Of a DNA stretch of 64,000 nucleotides, positions 17,829-26,234 are shown in pieces (the stretch's first letter is position 1; each line of letters starts with the position of its first letter). Below the pieces are notes generated by a model that had not been told where the DNA came from, made no database searches, and saw only the letters and a program-made list of their open reading frames with translations. The position numbers and the translations under genes are program-made. The DNA is taken from assembly GCF_019173455.1 (NCBI RefSeq), contig NZ_JADPQH010000001.1, positions 1,704,391 through 1,768,390 on the forward strand. The letters run 5' to 3'. The DNA comes from Nesterenkonia sp. Act20. GTDB lineage: Bacteria; Actinomycetota; Actinomycetes; Actinomycetales; Micrococcaceae.

Positions 17829-18779
17829 TTACTGACGGCGGTTGTGAGCCAATCGGGTACCGAGGGCTTGCGCGGCCTTGCGAAGCTGTGCTCGCAGCCA
17901 TTGATGTTCGGGATCACCCTCGTGCGCGGGGTGCCACCACACGGCATTCAAGAGCTCCGCCTCAAACAGCGGCGCCGGCAGGATCTTGATAGTCCCCCGA
18001 GCCTCAGCCTCGGTCGCCACGCCTTCCTGCATAACGGCAAGCCGATTCGTTCCGGCGACGACATGGGGAAGAGCTGAGAAGCTCTCCACCAGCATCGCCA
18101 CACGCGGCTCAACTCCGAGAGCCCGCAACTGGCCTCCCGGCACCGTCCAGTCCGCAAGACCGTCGAGGGTGGCGACCCAGGTCGCTTGCGAGAGGGCCTC
18201 TGTTACGTCGCCTTCCTCTACCAGGCGATTCTCTGGGTCAGCGATGACCACCCATCGGTCACGCCACAGATCGAGGTGTGGGAATCCGGATACGTAACCG
18301 TGGGGGAGGAACATGGCATCGACGGCACGCAAGGACCGCGTCGCGTCTTCGACGACTTTCTGGTCATGGAGCATGAAACGTAGCCGCACACCAGGCGCCT
18401 GCGCGGAAACGATGCGAGATAGCTCCGCGCCGATCTGAGTGAACGCGTGGTCAGAACCGTAGAAGACGAACTCGCGATGAGAAAGTCGCGGATCCCAGTC
18501 AACCTTGGCGTCGAACACGCGAACGGCGGCGCGAAGGGCCGTGTTTACAGGGTCTATCAACTCCGCCGCCAGCGGCGTGAGCTCGTTAGTGGACCCGCGC
18601 CTAATGAGGAGTTCGTCGTCGAAATGCTCCCTCAGGCGCGCCAAAGAGGCAGAGAGCGCTGGCTGACTGAGCCAGAGTCGCGAGGCCGCCCTGGTGACAT
18701 TGCGCTCCGTCAACAGAGCATCCAGCGCGAGGAGCAGATTGAGATCCAAGCGCGACATCGAACGTCCCACATCAGCCAC
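17829..18779 (-). CDS. LysR-family transcriptional regulator
   Basis: 316 residues. The N-terminal winged HTH is recognisable: LLALDALLTERNVTRAASRLWLSQPA followed by LSASLARLREHFDDELLIRRG, with a C-terminal periplasmic-binding-like effector domain. The motif set and the DLNLLLALDALL opening are like the NodD/LinR-type branch that senses flavonoids and other aromatics. The GTG at 18779 is chosen because AGGAGG lies 6 bases upstream; an ATG at 18758 has no site. It is co-directional and immediately upstream of the long operon, so it is the obvious candidate regulator. Confidence 0.9.
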   Translation of the reverse strand: MADVGRSMSRLDLNLLLALDALLTERNVTRAASRLWLSQPALSASLARLREHFDDELLIRRGSTNELTPLAAELIDPVNTALRAAVRVFDAKVDWDPRLSHREFVFYGSDHAFTQIGAELSRIVSAQAPGVRLRFMLHDQKVVEDATRSLRAVDAMFLPHGYVSGFPHLDLWRDRWVVIADPENRLVEEGDVTEALSQATWVATLDGLADWTVPGGQLRALGVEPRVAMLVESFSALPHVVAGTNRLAVMQEGVATEAEARGTIKILPAPLFEAELLNAVWWHPAHEGDPEHQWLRAQLRKAAQALGTRLAHNRRQ

Positions 18780-19049
18780 TTCAAGCCTCCTGGTTGTTGC
18801 CGGATCTCCCGCGCGCCCACACTCTACGACAAGTGGTCTCCTTCGCTGTTGGCAGCCACGAGCTGGGGCATGAGACGACGGGCTTCCGGGGGTTTTTGGC
18901 CGCCGCAGGCGAGGGTGATCCGTGACGAACGGGTGCGGTCACAATTCCACAGCAGGGAACGCCATACTCCGAACAATGATGAACCATCTCGCATCTTGGT
19001 CTCCAAGCTACGCCGCCAAACAGCGAACGGGTCTGCCGCACGAATAGGT

Positions 19050-19714
19050 GGCAGTCTCACGTGCCCGACAGTTTGGTTTCCACTCGCCCTGACTAGCTTC
19101 TGGCGGCGAGCAGTTGAATGGTGCGGGCGAGGCGTAGTCATGCGGCGTGGTGTATGCGAGGCTCGACCGGCGGCGTCGACGGTGATATCCCACCTCGATG
19201 TAGTCAGAGATCGCGTTCGCCAACTCGACCCGGGTCCGCCACTTCCTGCGATGGAGCACCTCGATCTGCATCGAGGACCAGAAGGACTCCGTCATCGCAT
19301 CATCCAGGGCATTGACGGCCAGGATTGAGTGTTGCTTGGAGTCGATCGCCCACCCGCTGATCCTGCGGCTGCAGGCGTCGAGAACAGCGGCGCAATAGAT
19401 CTTGCCTTCTCTGACGTGGATTCCAGCGGCGGGATGTTCCATGTTGTCCGTGAGCCACAGTGTGTTGAGCGCGAGCCGGTGAACTTTCGGTTGACCAGGG
19501 CACCAGCTGTGGCCACAACTTTGAGGCGCTTGACCCTGGTAGCCCTCTTCACTCCTGCCCGGCTCAACAGCATCTCAACGAGCCGACTGAAGCAGCTGCT
19601 CCCCATCCCGAGAGTGAGCTCGGCGTGGATCTGCCGCCAACAGTGATTGCCGCCGGATGCGATGTGTATTGCTCTGATGAGGCCGGTGTCGGCGCAGCCT
19701 TGTGGCAAGCCCAC
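19050..19714 (-). pseudogene. IS3-family transposase (OrfB) remnant, frameshifted and internally deleted
   Basis: Two minus-strand frames hold pieces of an IS3-type OrfB. The first (about 19600-19714) has the HTH_21-like IHIASGGNHCWRQIHAELTLG. The second (about 19050-19442) has the integrase-core EGKIYCAAVLDACSRRISGWAI, then jumps from VNALDDAM straight to TESFWSSMQIEVL, and ends YHRRRRRSSLAYTTPHDYA. The jump removes the stretch that normally holds the second catalytic Asp (HSDHGSQF in active copies). The frame change around 19470 is a second lesion. The copy cannot encode an active transposase. No clear terminal inverted repeats were found. Confidence 0.75.
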
Positions 19715-19774
19715 TCACGGACCGAAGAACCACCACGAAAGCTGTCGGTGATAACAAACATGGACATGCGCTTT

Positions 19775-19805
19775 TTGCGCTGACACCTACTAAGGCTATC
19801 CTTAG
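19775..19805 (+). promoter_or_regulatory. Promoter with overlapping palindromic operator, ABC transporter operon
   Basis: TTGCGC (19775-19780), a 16-base spacer and TATCCT (19797-19802) form a plausible sigma-70 type promoter. A perfect 6-base inverted repeat CTAAGG-CTAT-CCTTAG (19790-19805) covers the -10. Its right half, GGCTATCCTTA, differs at one base from the right half of the DtxR/IdeR iron-box consensus, while the left half fits poorly. A metal-responsive repressor is therefore possible but unproven. The binding-protein gene starts 50 bases downstream. Confidence 0.45.
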
Positions 19806-19855
19806 CTGTCGTTTCAACTGATCGTCTCTGCTGACACCCCCAAGGTGGTTTCCCT

Positions 19856-21412
19856 GTGAGCACTTCCATACCCCGTGTCCTCTTCGTCACTTTCGCCGCC
19901 CCGACCCTGACGTTAAGCGGTTGCGGATTCACCGGAGACGCGGCCTCATCCGAGACTGCAAGCGGGACACCAGATACTGATCAGCGCATCGTCGTGGACA
20001 ATTTCCGCGCCCCTACCGCGAATTGGGCGGTGGAATCCGACGACGCCTACATTCTGTCCCTCTCGGGATGCCTCGAAACGCTCACGACCTTCGATCAGGA
20101 TGAGGGCGAGGTTCTCCCCTCACTGGCCACCGAGTGGGAGCAAACGAGCCCGCTGCACTGGGACTTCAATATTCGTGACGGTGTGAAGTTCCAGGATGGA
20201 AGTGAGTTGGACGCTGAGTCCGTCGTCGTCGCGTTGAATCACGTTCTCGATGCTGAAGTTCCGGCTCGAGCATTCAACCGGACCATGATCCGCGAGGTCA
20301 CCGCGCTCGATGACCAGACCGTCCGAGTGAGCACCCCGGAAGAAAATCCGTTGGTTCCTTACCGATTGGCCAGCGTCAACACGGGGATCCTTTCCCCGGC
20401 CGCCTACGCCGAGAAGGGTGTGGATCCCTTCGGTCACTGCACTGGACCATTCACGCCCGTCTCAGAGAAAGTGAAGCAGTCCTTGACTCTCGATCGCCAC
20501 GAGGATTACTGGGGTGGTGATGTCCAGCTCGCGGGGGCAGAGATCCGGTTCATCACCAACGGCGCTACCCGCGCAACCCAGGTGCAGACAGGCGAAGCCG
20601 ATATCTCTTTGTCGGTCCCCGTGGCGAGTCTTGCCACGCTGGAGGCTGACCCCAGTGTTCGTGTTCTGAGTGCGGATTCGCCGAGGAGTTCGACGCTCTA
20701 CATGAACAACGATCGCGCCCCGCTGGATGATGTTGAGGTGCGACGGGCGATCCGAGCCGCACTGGATCTCGAAGCTTTGTCCGGGAGTGTCTACGAGGGC
20801 GCGGCCCTTCCCTCCGAAGGGCCCTTTGCGCCGTCAGAACCTTGGGCAGAAGGGGCAAACCGATCCCCTCAGGATCTTGATCAAGCCCGCGAGCTGCTGG
20901 CCGATGCCGGGTACACCTCCGACCGGCCATTGGAGATCATCGCCATTGTGGAGCGAGCTGAGTTCGGCGACGTTGCTGCCGTCATCCAAGAGAATCTCGA
21001 CGAGATCGGCATTCCTGTGACGATCGAGTCCAAAGAATACGCCTCGGCGGAACCTGACGTGCTCAATGGGGACTACGACATGCTGTTGAGTCAGCGCAAT
21101 CGACTGATCGACATCGCTGATCCGATCGGATTTCTTACCGCCGACTACACCTGTGATGGCGCCTATAACCTGAGTCACTTCTGTGACCCGGCCTTCGACC
21201 GGATTCTCGCTGAGGCGGTCACGACAAAAGAGGCCTCCGAGCGTTACGAGCTCTACGCCGAAGCTGGGAAGATCCTCGACGACCAGGCCGTCAACGCGTG
21301 GTTGGTCAATGAACAGGCCATCGACGCTATCGGGGATGATGTCCTCTCCTATGAGCAGGATCCGCTTTCCCGTTATGTCCTGACAGCGGAGACGGCGAAA
21401 GCGAGCTCCTGA
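19856..21412 (+). CDS. ABC transporter substrate-binding lipoprotein (SBP_bac_5, peptide/nickel/metallophore type)
   Basis: 518 residues. A lipoprotein signal ends at LTLSGC (Cys near residue 23). The mature part is a family 5 extracellular binding protein (DppA/NikA-like): SGCLETLTTFD near residue 70, then LATEWEQTSPLHWDFNIRDGVKFQDG, the family signature. The GTG at 19856 follows AAGGTGG. It is the first gene of a four-gene importer with two permeases and a fused ATPase. Family 5 proteins bind oligopeptides, nickel chelates, opine-type metallophores or heme; the sequence alone does not separate these. The palindrome over the promoter hints at metal control. Confidence 0.9.
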   Translation: MSTSIPRVLFVTFAAPTLTLSGCGFTGDAASSETASGTPDTDQRIVVDNFRAPTANWAVESDDAYILSLSGCLETLTTFDQDEGEVLPSLATEWEQTSPLHWDFNIRDGVKFQDGSELDAESVVVALNHVLDAEVPARAFNRTMIREVTALDDQTVRVSTPEENPLVPYRLASVNTGILSPAAYAEKGVDPFGHCTGPFTPVSEKVKQSLTLDRHEDYWGGDVQLAGAEIRFITNGATRATQVQTGEADISLSVPVASLATLEADPSVRVLSADSPRSSTLYMNNDRAPLDDVEVRRAIRAALDLEALSGSVYEGAALPSEGPFAPSEPWAEGANRSPQDLDQARELLADAGYTSDRPLEIIAIVERAEFGDVAAVIQENLDEIGIPVTIESKEYASAEPDVLNGDYDMLLSQRNRLIDIADPIGFLTADYTCDGAYNLSHFCDPAFDRILAEAVTTKEASERYELYAEAGKILDDQAVNAWLVNEQAIDAIGDDVLSYEQDPLSRYVLTAETAKASS

Positions 21413-21434
21413 CGGACATCGCGAACCTGCTCTG

Positions 21435-22376
21435 ATGCTGCATTTCGCCGCCAAGCGGACCACGACCCTCGTGATAGCGGTCGTGGTCGCGTCCTTCGCG
21501 GTCTTCCTCGTCCCGTATCTCACCCCGGGTGACCCTGTGCGGAAGATCATCCGTTCCCGGGTCGCCGGTGAGGTCATCGACGATTCTTCGGTTCGACAGC
21601 TCAGTCAGAGCCTCGGACTGGATGATCCACTGTTGGTGCAGTACATCCGTTGGTTGCGCGAGCTCATCAGCGGAAACATGGGGCTGTCCTTCGGAAGCCG
21701 CACGCCTGTGGCAGATCAGGTGATCTCCGCCATGGGCGTCACCTTGAGCCTGGTGACCGCGGCGCTGGTGCTGGCCGTAGTGGTGTCTCTGCCTCTGGGC
21801 GTCCTCTCTGGTCTGCGACCGGGAAGTCTGACGGACCGTGCCGTCACCACCGTGACCCAGGCATTGATCGCCGTGCCGGAATACTGGGCTGCCCCGCTCC
21901 TCGTGCTGGTCCTCGCGGTGAAATTGACCCTTCTGCCCACCGCCGGGTGGACGGATCCCACATCCGTGGTGCTGCCCGCGTTGACACTTGCCCTGCGGCC
22001 GATCGCCTTCTTCACCTCGGCTGTCCGCACCGGCGTCCTCGACGCCGCGGCCGCCGCGCATATCCAGGCGGCCCGCGCGCGAGGACTGAGTGCGCGCCAG
22101 ACCGTCATGCGCCACGTCTTGCCCAACAGCCTCGTCCCGGTCTCCACCCTGTTGGCTGTGTGGTTTGCGGGCCTGCTGGGAGGTTCAGTGATTGTGGAGG
22201 TGATCTTCGCGATTCCAGGCATGGGGAAGCTTCTCTTCGACGCCGTGGTCAACAGCGATATCCCGCTGGCTCAGGGGGGAGTCGTCGTCGTGGTTGCGCT
22301 GGCTGTTGCGGTGACGACCTTGGCAGATTTCATCCACCGGTTCCTCACCAAAACGGTGGGAGGACCCGTTGCGTAA
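21435..22376 (+). CDS. ABC transporter permease (DppB/NikB-type)
   Basis: 313 residues with about six membrane helices. The N-terminus has the DppB-type VPYLTPGDPVRKIIRSR loop followed by LSQSLGLDDPLLVQYIRWL. The EAA loop is AAHIQAARARGLSARQTVMRHVLPNSLVP near residue 200. It starts 22 bases after the binding-protein stop and overlaps the next permease by 8 bases (TTG within its last codons). It forms the heterodimeric channel with the following protein. Confidence 0.92.
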   Translation: MLHFAAKRTTTLVIAVVVASFAVFLVPYLTPGDPVRKIIRSRVAGEVIDDSSVRQLSQSLGLDDPLLVQYIRWLRELISGNMGLSFGSRTPVADQVISAMGVTLSLVTAALVLAVVVSLPLGVLSGLRPGSLTDRAVTTVTQALIAVPEYWAAPLLVLVLAVKLTLLPTAGWTDPTSVVLPALTLALRPIAFFTSAVRTGVLDAAAAAHIQAARARGLSARQTVMRHVLPNSLVPVSTLLAVWFAGLLGGSVIVEVIFAIPGMGKLLFDAVVNSDIPLAQGGVVVVVALAVAVTTLADFIHRFLTKTVGGPVA

Positions 22377-23208
22377 ACGACTGACCGCAACAACACTCAG
22401 CGTGCTTGTGCTGGTGGCCATCGTAGGTGCGGTGGCTCTGGCGCCATGGATTTCGCCGCATCAGTCCTCTGAGCAGAGTCTTTCCGAACGGCTGGCCGCA
22501 CCGTCGTCTGCTCACTGGCTCGGTACCGATCATCTGGGCCGCGACATCCTGAGCCGGCTCCTCGACGGCGGCAGCTTTTCGCTTTCCGTGGCCGCGCTGG
22601 CCACTGTGCTGACCTGCATCGTAGGAGTGGGAATCGGTATCCTCAGCGCACGGCGTCGCGGGTGGATCGATGAGCTGCTCACCCGGACGAACGACGTGCT
22701 GCTCGCACTTCCCGAGATGGTGGTGGCGCTGTTCATCGTCGCAGCGTTGGGGACCGGTTTCTGGCCGCTGCTTCTCGCGCTGACAGTCACAGGCTGGACC
22801 CCCTTTGCGCGTCTGGCAAGGTCTCTGACCTATGACGTCTCGGCACGCGGTTTCGTGGATGCCGCCCGAGTGGTGGGATGCTCGCCGAGGTTCATCATCT
22901 TCCGCCATATCCTGCCGCATCTCGCTGGTCCTGTGCTCGGGCAAGCGACCCTGCGGTTCGGACACCTTCTGATCAGTGTGGGAGCACTGTCCTACCTTGG
23001 TCTGGGCGTCCAGCCCCCGCAGTCGGACTGGGGATCGATGCTGGCCGCGGCGCAACCCTATGCAGATCGCGCACCGCTGGGAATCCTTGCCCCCGGAATC
23101 GTGATTTTCACCGTGGCACTATGCGTGACTGTGATCGGCCAACGCGCAGCCCATATGAGCGCCGTCCCTCTGTTGGCTCCTTCTGCCGAACAACGGACGC
23201 AACCCTGA
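22369..23208 (+). CDS. ABC transporter permease (DppC/NikC-type)
   Basis: 279 residues. Hydrophobic N-terminal helix, then LAAPSSAHWLGTDHLGRDILSRLL, the DppC hallmark, and the EAA loop DAARVVGCSPRFIIFRHILPHLAGP near residue 170. The start is a TTG at 22369 with GGGAGG 5 bases upstream; it overlaps the stop of the partner permease, so translational coupling is likely. The stop overlaps the ATPase ATG by one base (TGATG). Confidence 0.9.
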   Translation: MRKRLTATTLSVLVLVAIVGAVALAPWISPHQSSEQSLSERLAAPSSAHWLGTDHLGRDILSRLLDGGSFSLSVAALATVLTCIVGVGIGILSARRRGWIDELLTRTNDVLLALPEMVVALFIVAALGTGFWPLLLALTVTGWTPFARLARSLTYDVSARGFVDAARVVGCSPRFIIFRHILPHLAGPVLGQATLRFGHLLISVGALSYLGLGVQPPQSDWGSMLAAAQPYADRAPLGILAPGIVIFTVALCVTVIGQRAAHMSAVPLLAPSAEQRTQP

Positions 23209-24875
23209 TGACCTCGGAGCTGGTTATCGACGGGCTGCAGGTGAGCGTCCAGTCACCTGTCAGTCAGAAGGCAGGCACGTTGCTGGTCAACGACGTGTCT
23301 CTCTCTGTAGCGCCTGGCGAGTTCGTGGCGTTGGTGGGCAGTTCTGGTTCGGGAAAGACCCTCACCGCATTGTCCTGCCTGGGGTTGCTCCCCAAGGGTC
23401 TGGGCGTCACGGGGGGATCGGTGACAATAGGTGACCTCGAGATCACAACGGCTTCGGAACGAGAGCTGAACTCGGCGCGGGGCGGTCGGCTCGGCATGCT
23501 GTTCCAACAGCCGAAACGGATGTTCAATCCCAACCGCACCATAGGAGAGCACCTCCAGGAGCCGTTGCGTCTGCATCAAGGCGTTCGAGGCCTGAGGGCT
23601 CGCGCGAAGGCTCTTGACCTTCTTGACGAGGTCGGCCTCCATGACCCGTTGAAAAGCTCCAAGGCCTACCCCCACCAACTCTCCGGGGGCATGGCTCAGC
23701 GCGCCATGACAGCCCTGGCTTTGGCAGGACAGCCTGAGATGCTTTTAGCTGATGAGCCGACTTCTGCACTGGACAAGGGGTTGGAGACCCAGATTCTGCA
23801 GCTTTTGAATCGCGAACGTCACGAGCGCGGGCTAGGGATCCTCTACATCACTCACGACATCAGAACTGTCGCTGACTATGCGGACCGAGTGCTGGTCATG
23901 GGTGCCGGCTCAATCCTCGAGGAGGGGCGTGTGGAGGAGGTTCTGCGCCGTCCCGAATCTTCCTATACTCGAGAGCTCCTGGACGCGGCGCTCTTGGCGC
24001 CGAAGTCTCGGCGTCGGCCGCTGCCTGCAGAAGGCCCCGTCCTGGCCCTGGAAGGCGTCGGCAAACGATTTGGGCGAAAGCGGAAGGGGGAGAGGCCCGC
24101 TCTGGAAGACGTCTCGCTGAGCCTGGGCCGCGGAGAGGTCCTGGGAGTACTCGGACAGTCGGGGTCAGGAAAAAGCACTCTGGCAAAGACGATCGTGGGG
24201 CTTGAAGCCCCCAGCACAGGGGTCATCTCCCGACATCTGGAAGCGGGACAGCCGCATCGACGCACCGCTGTGCAACTCGTGTTCCAAGAGCCACACCACG
24301 CGTTCGACCCACGCATGACACTGGGCACGAGCTTGCACGCGCCACTGATATCCCACCGTCATCTGACTCCTGAACAGCGCGTCGAGCAGATTCAGACTGC
24401 GATGAACGAGGTGGAGCTCGACCCGGTACTGCTCGACAGACATCCTGGTCAGTGTTCCGGCGGGCAGCTTCAACGTGCGACCATCGCGAGAGCGTTGCTC
24501 CTGGAACCAGAGGTCCTCATCTGCGATGAGGCCACCTCGGCGTTGGACGCCGTGACTCAACGCCGGATCCTTGACCTGCTTCTCAATCTCCAGCGGAGCC
24601 GAGGGCTCTCTGTGATCATGGTTTCTCATGACATGGACGTGATCAGGTATATGTGTGACCGGGTCGCGGTGCTGCTGGATGGACAGGTCATCGAGGTCGC
24701 GGCGACCGGGGACTTCTTCACCGCACCTCAGCACCCGCACAGCCAGGCACTCGTCTCGGCGTCGATTCCTTGCCGCGCCCTCGGCGCCTGGGACGCAGCA
24801 CAGAGCCGCTCGAGTTTCCTCAACGTCGGACACAACGCCCCGCCCCCAGAGCGGTTCGACTCTTCGCCGAGATGA
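23208..24875 (+). CDS. Fused double ABC ATPase (DppD-DppF type)
   Basis: 555 residues carrying two complete ABC domains in one chain. Domain 1: Walker A GSSGSGKT (near residue 44), signature LSGGMAQR, Walker B MLLADEPTSAL. Domain 2: Walker A GQSGSGKST (near residue 315), signature CSGGQLQR, Walker B VLICDEATSALD. An open frame extends about 330 bases upstream inside the permease gene. The ATG at 23208 is chosen because it shares a base with the permease stop and places the first domain normally. The first signature has Met-Ala in place of the usual Gln-Arg register (GGMAQR), a feature seen in fused peptide/nickel ATPases. Confidence 0.93.
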   Translation: MTSELVIDGLQVSVQSPVSQKAGTLLVNDVSLSVAPGEFVALVGSSGSGKTLTALSCLGLLPKGLGVTGGSVTIGDLEITTASERELNSARGGRLGMLFQQPKRMFNPNRTIGEHLQEPLRLHQGVRGLRARAKALDLLDEVGLHDPLKSSKAYPHQLSGGMAQRAMTALALAGQPEMLLADEPTSALDKGLETQILQLLNRERHERGLGILYITHDIRTVADYADRVLVMGAGSILEEGRVEEVLRRPESSYTRELLDAALLAPKSRRRPLPAEGPVLALEGVGKRFGRKRKGERPALEDVSLSLGRGEVLGVLGQSGSGKSTLAKTIVGLEAPSTGVISRHLEAGQPHRRTAVQLVFQEPHHAFDPRMTLGTSLHAPLISHRHLTPEQRVEQIQTAMNEVELDPVLLDRHPGQCSGGQLQRATIARALLLEPEVLICDEATSALDAVTQRRILDLLLNLQRSRGLSVIMVSHDMDVIRYMCDRVAVLLDGQVIEVAATGDFFTAPQHPHSQALVSASIPCRALGAWDAAQSRSSFLNVGHNAPPPERFDSSPR

Positions 24876-25208
24876 CCCACGATGACCCCCAGGGGTCGTG
24901 GGCAGTTTCAGGGCCAAAGCCTCAAGAGGCCTCAGCTCTCTCCTGGACGGGTCCGGGGTCCGCACCGGGAGCCCCGAGGGATCTCGTCAGGACGAACACT
25001 ATTCGGGGCAGCGGGTGGCATCCCCCATTTTGGCCAAGTGCTCGGGAAACAAGTGACAGTCCTGAGGTTTCGAGTCCGTCGTCCAAGCAGAGATCGCGGT
25101 CCCTGACATGGACAAAAGCGTGGAGGGCCCCCTGAGCTCCAGTACCACGCCGATGTTCTGGTCGTCTCGTCTGAAGCGACCAGGATGTAGGGCGCCGCTG
25201 CGTGTGAT
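24876..25208. other. No recognisable gene between ABC operon and IS remnant
   Basis: This 333-base stretch has short open frames on both strands, none with recognisable protein motifs. The minus-strand frame continuing the OrfB remnant below runs through it but no longer resembles a transposase, so it may be the eroded IS end or unrelated flanking sequence. Confidence 0.5.
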
Positions 25209-25694
25209 GGACGCGTTCATACCGCACACGAGCCGAGAGAACACATCCTTCACCACGCAGGCGTAGATCTTGCCTTCCTCGATGTGATGCTCCGTGATAT
25301 CGGTAAGTCACAGCTGATTCGGCGCAGTCGCTGTGAAGTTCCGCTGGACCCGATCATCACAGACCGGAGGGCCTGGCTTCTTGTTCATCCGTCTGGCTCT
25401 GCGGATTGTGGCCGAGAAGATCCGTTGCTGAGAACACAGCCTCCAGGCCCGGCGCTCCGAGACACGAGGCCCGGCCGCGCGGAGCTCATCAGCGATGAAC
25501 CGGTGCCCGAACTCGGGGTCATCGGCGTGGATGTCATAGGCGGCATTGAGCAGCTCGGCCTCCTGCCAATCACGCTCCGAGACGGGGTTCGCCGCCCACT
25601 GATAGAACGCCTGCTTCGAGAAGCCCAACACCCGACAGGCCACCGCTACCGGGATTCCGGCGGCGGCAAGCTCACGGACCAGCGGGAACATCAT
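25209..25694 (-). pseudogene. IS3-family OrfB remnant with in-frame TGA and lost 3' half
   Basis: The frame starts PLVRELAAAGIPVAVACRVL and continues through FGHRFIADELRAAG and KKPGPPVCDD. It meets a TGA at 25308-25310, where active relatives have Trp (..NQL-stop-LTDITEHHIEEGKIYA). The same frame then continues as CVVKDVFSRLVCGMNAS to about 25209, after which similarity to the integrase core disappears. The element therefore has a nonsense change and lacks the second and third DDE residues. It overlaps OrfA by 4 bases, the usual IS3 arrangement. Confidence 0.78.
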
Positions 25695-25993
25695 TTTGCG
25701 CGGGCCTGCCCGACCTTCAAGTTCGCCTGGGACAGATACGCGGTGGCTCGACGCAGGATCTCGTTTTCTTGTTCGAGTTCGCGGATACGTGTGAGCACCT
25801 TCGACTGGTCTGCTTGGCCAGCAGCATCCTCAGCAGGCTCGACACCGTGGTGATGTGCTCGATTCTTGCTCACCCACATTGGCAGGGCTGACTTCGAGAT
25901 GCCCAGGTCTTCGCAGACCTGTTTCTGTGTCATCCCGGAATCGAGCAGCTCCAGTGCGGAGGCCTTGAACTCCTCGGAGTAGATCTTCGGCAT
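25691..25993 (-). CDS. IS3-family transposase OrfA
   Basis: 100 residues: HTH (EEFKASALELLDSGMTQKQ..LGISKSALPMWV) followed by a leucine-zipper-like ELEQENEILRRATAYLS. This is the DNA-binding OrfA of an IS3-type element, apparently intact. Its OrfB partner (25209-25694) is broken, so transposition in cis is not expected. The element lies on the opposite strand from the ABC operon and, with the remnant at 19050-19714, brackets it. Confidence 0.85.
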   Translation of the reverse strand: MPKIYSEEFKASALELLDSGMTQKQVCEDLGISKSALPMWVSKNRAHHHGVEPAEDAAGQADQSKVLTRIRELEQENEILRRATAYLSQANLKVGQARAK

Positions 25994-26234
25994 GGGACTA
26001 TTCTCTCTGCCTTCTTAGCAGTCAGGAAGTCAACAGAACCGTCAGCAGACCCGATCGACGTTCATACCGGACCGACTCAGTGGCTGCCCCAATGGCGAAC
26101 TGATGGAACATGGAACGACGGGTCATGAGCGCACGTCGATGACGCAGCGAGCCCGATAGGTCGCCTTCGTTGCCACTCACCGCGATATCCCCCGAAAAGG
26201 CCCTCCTCGACTCCGCAGCCTGCACTGACGAGGT

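Noticed and set aside
23208-24875. Extension of the fused ATPase by about 110 codons upstream (to 22878)
   Set aside because: The extra part lies wholly within the second permease gene in another frame and has no ABC motif; the ATG at 23208 shares a base with the permease stop.
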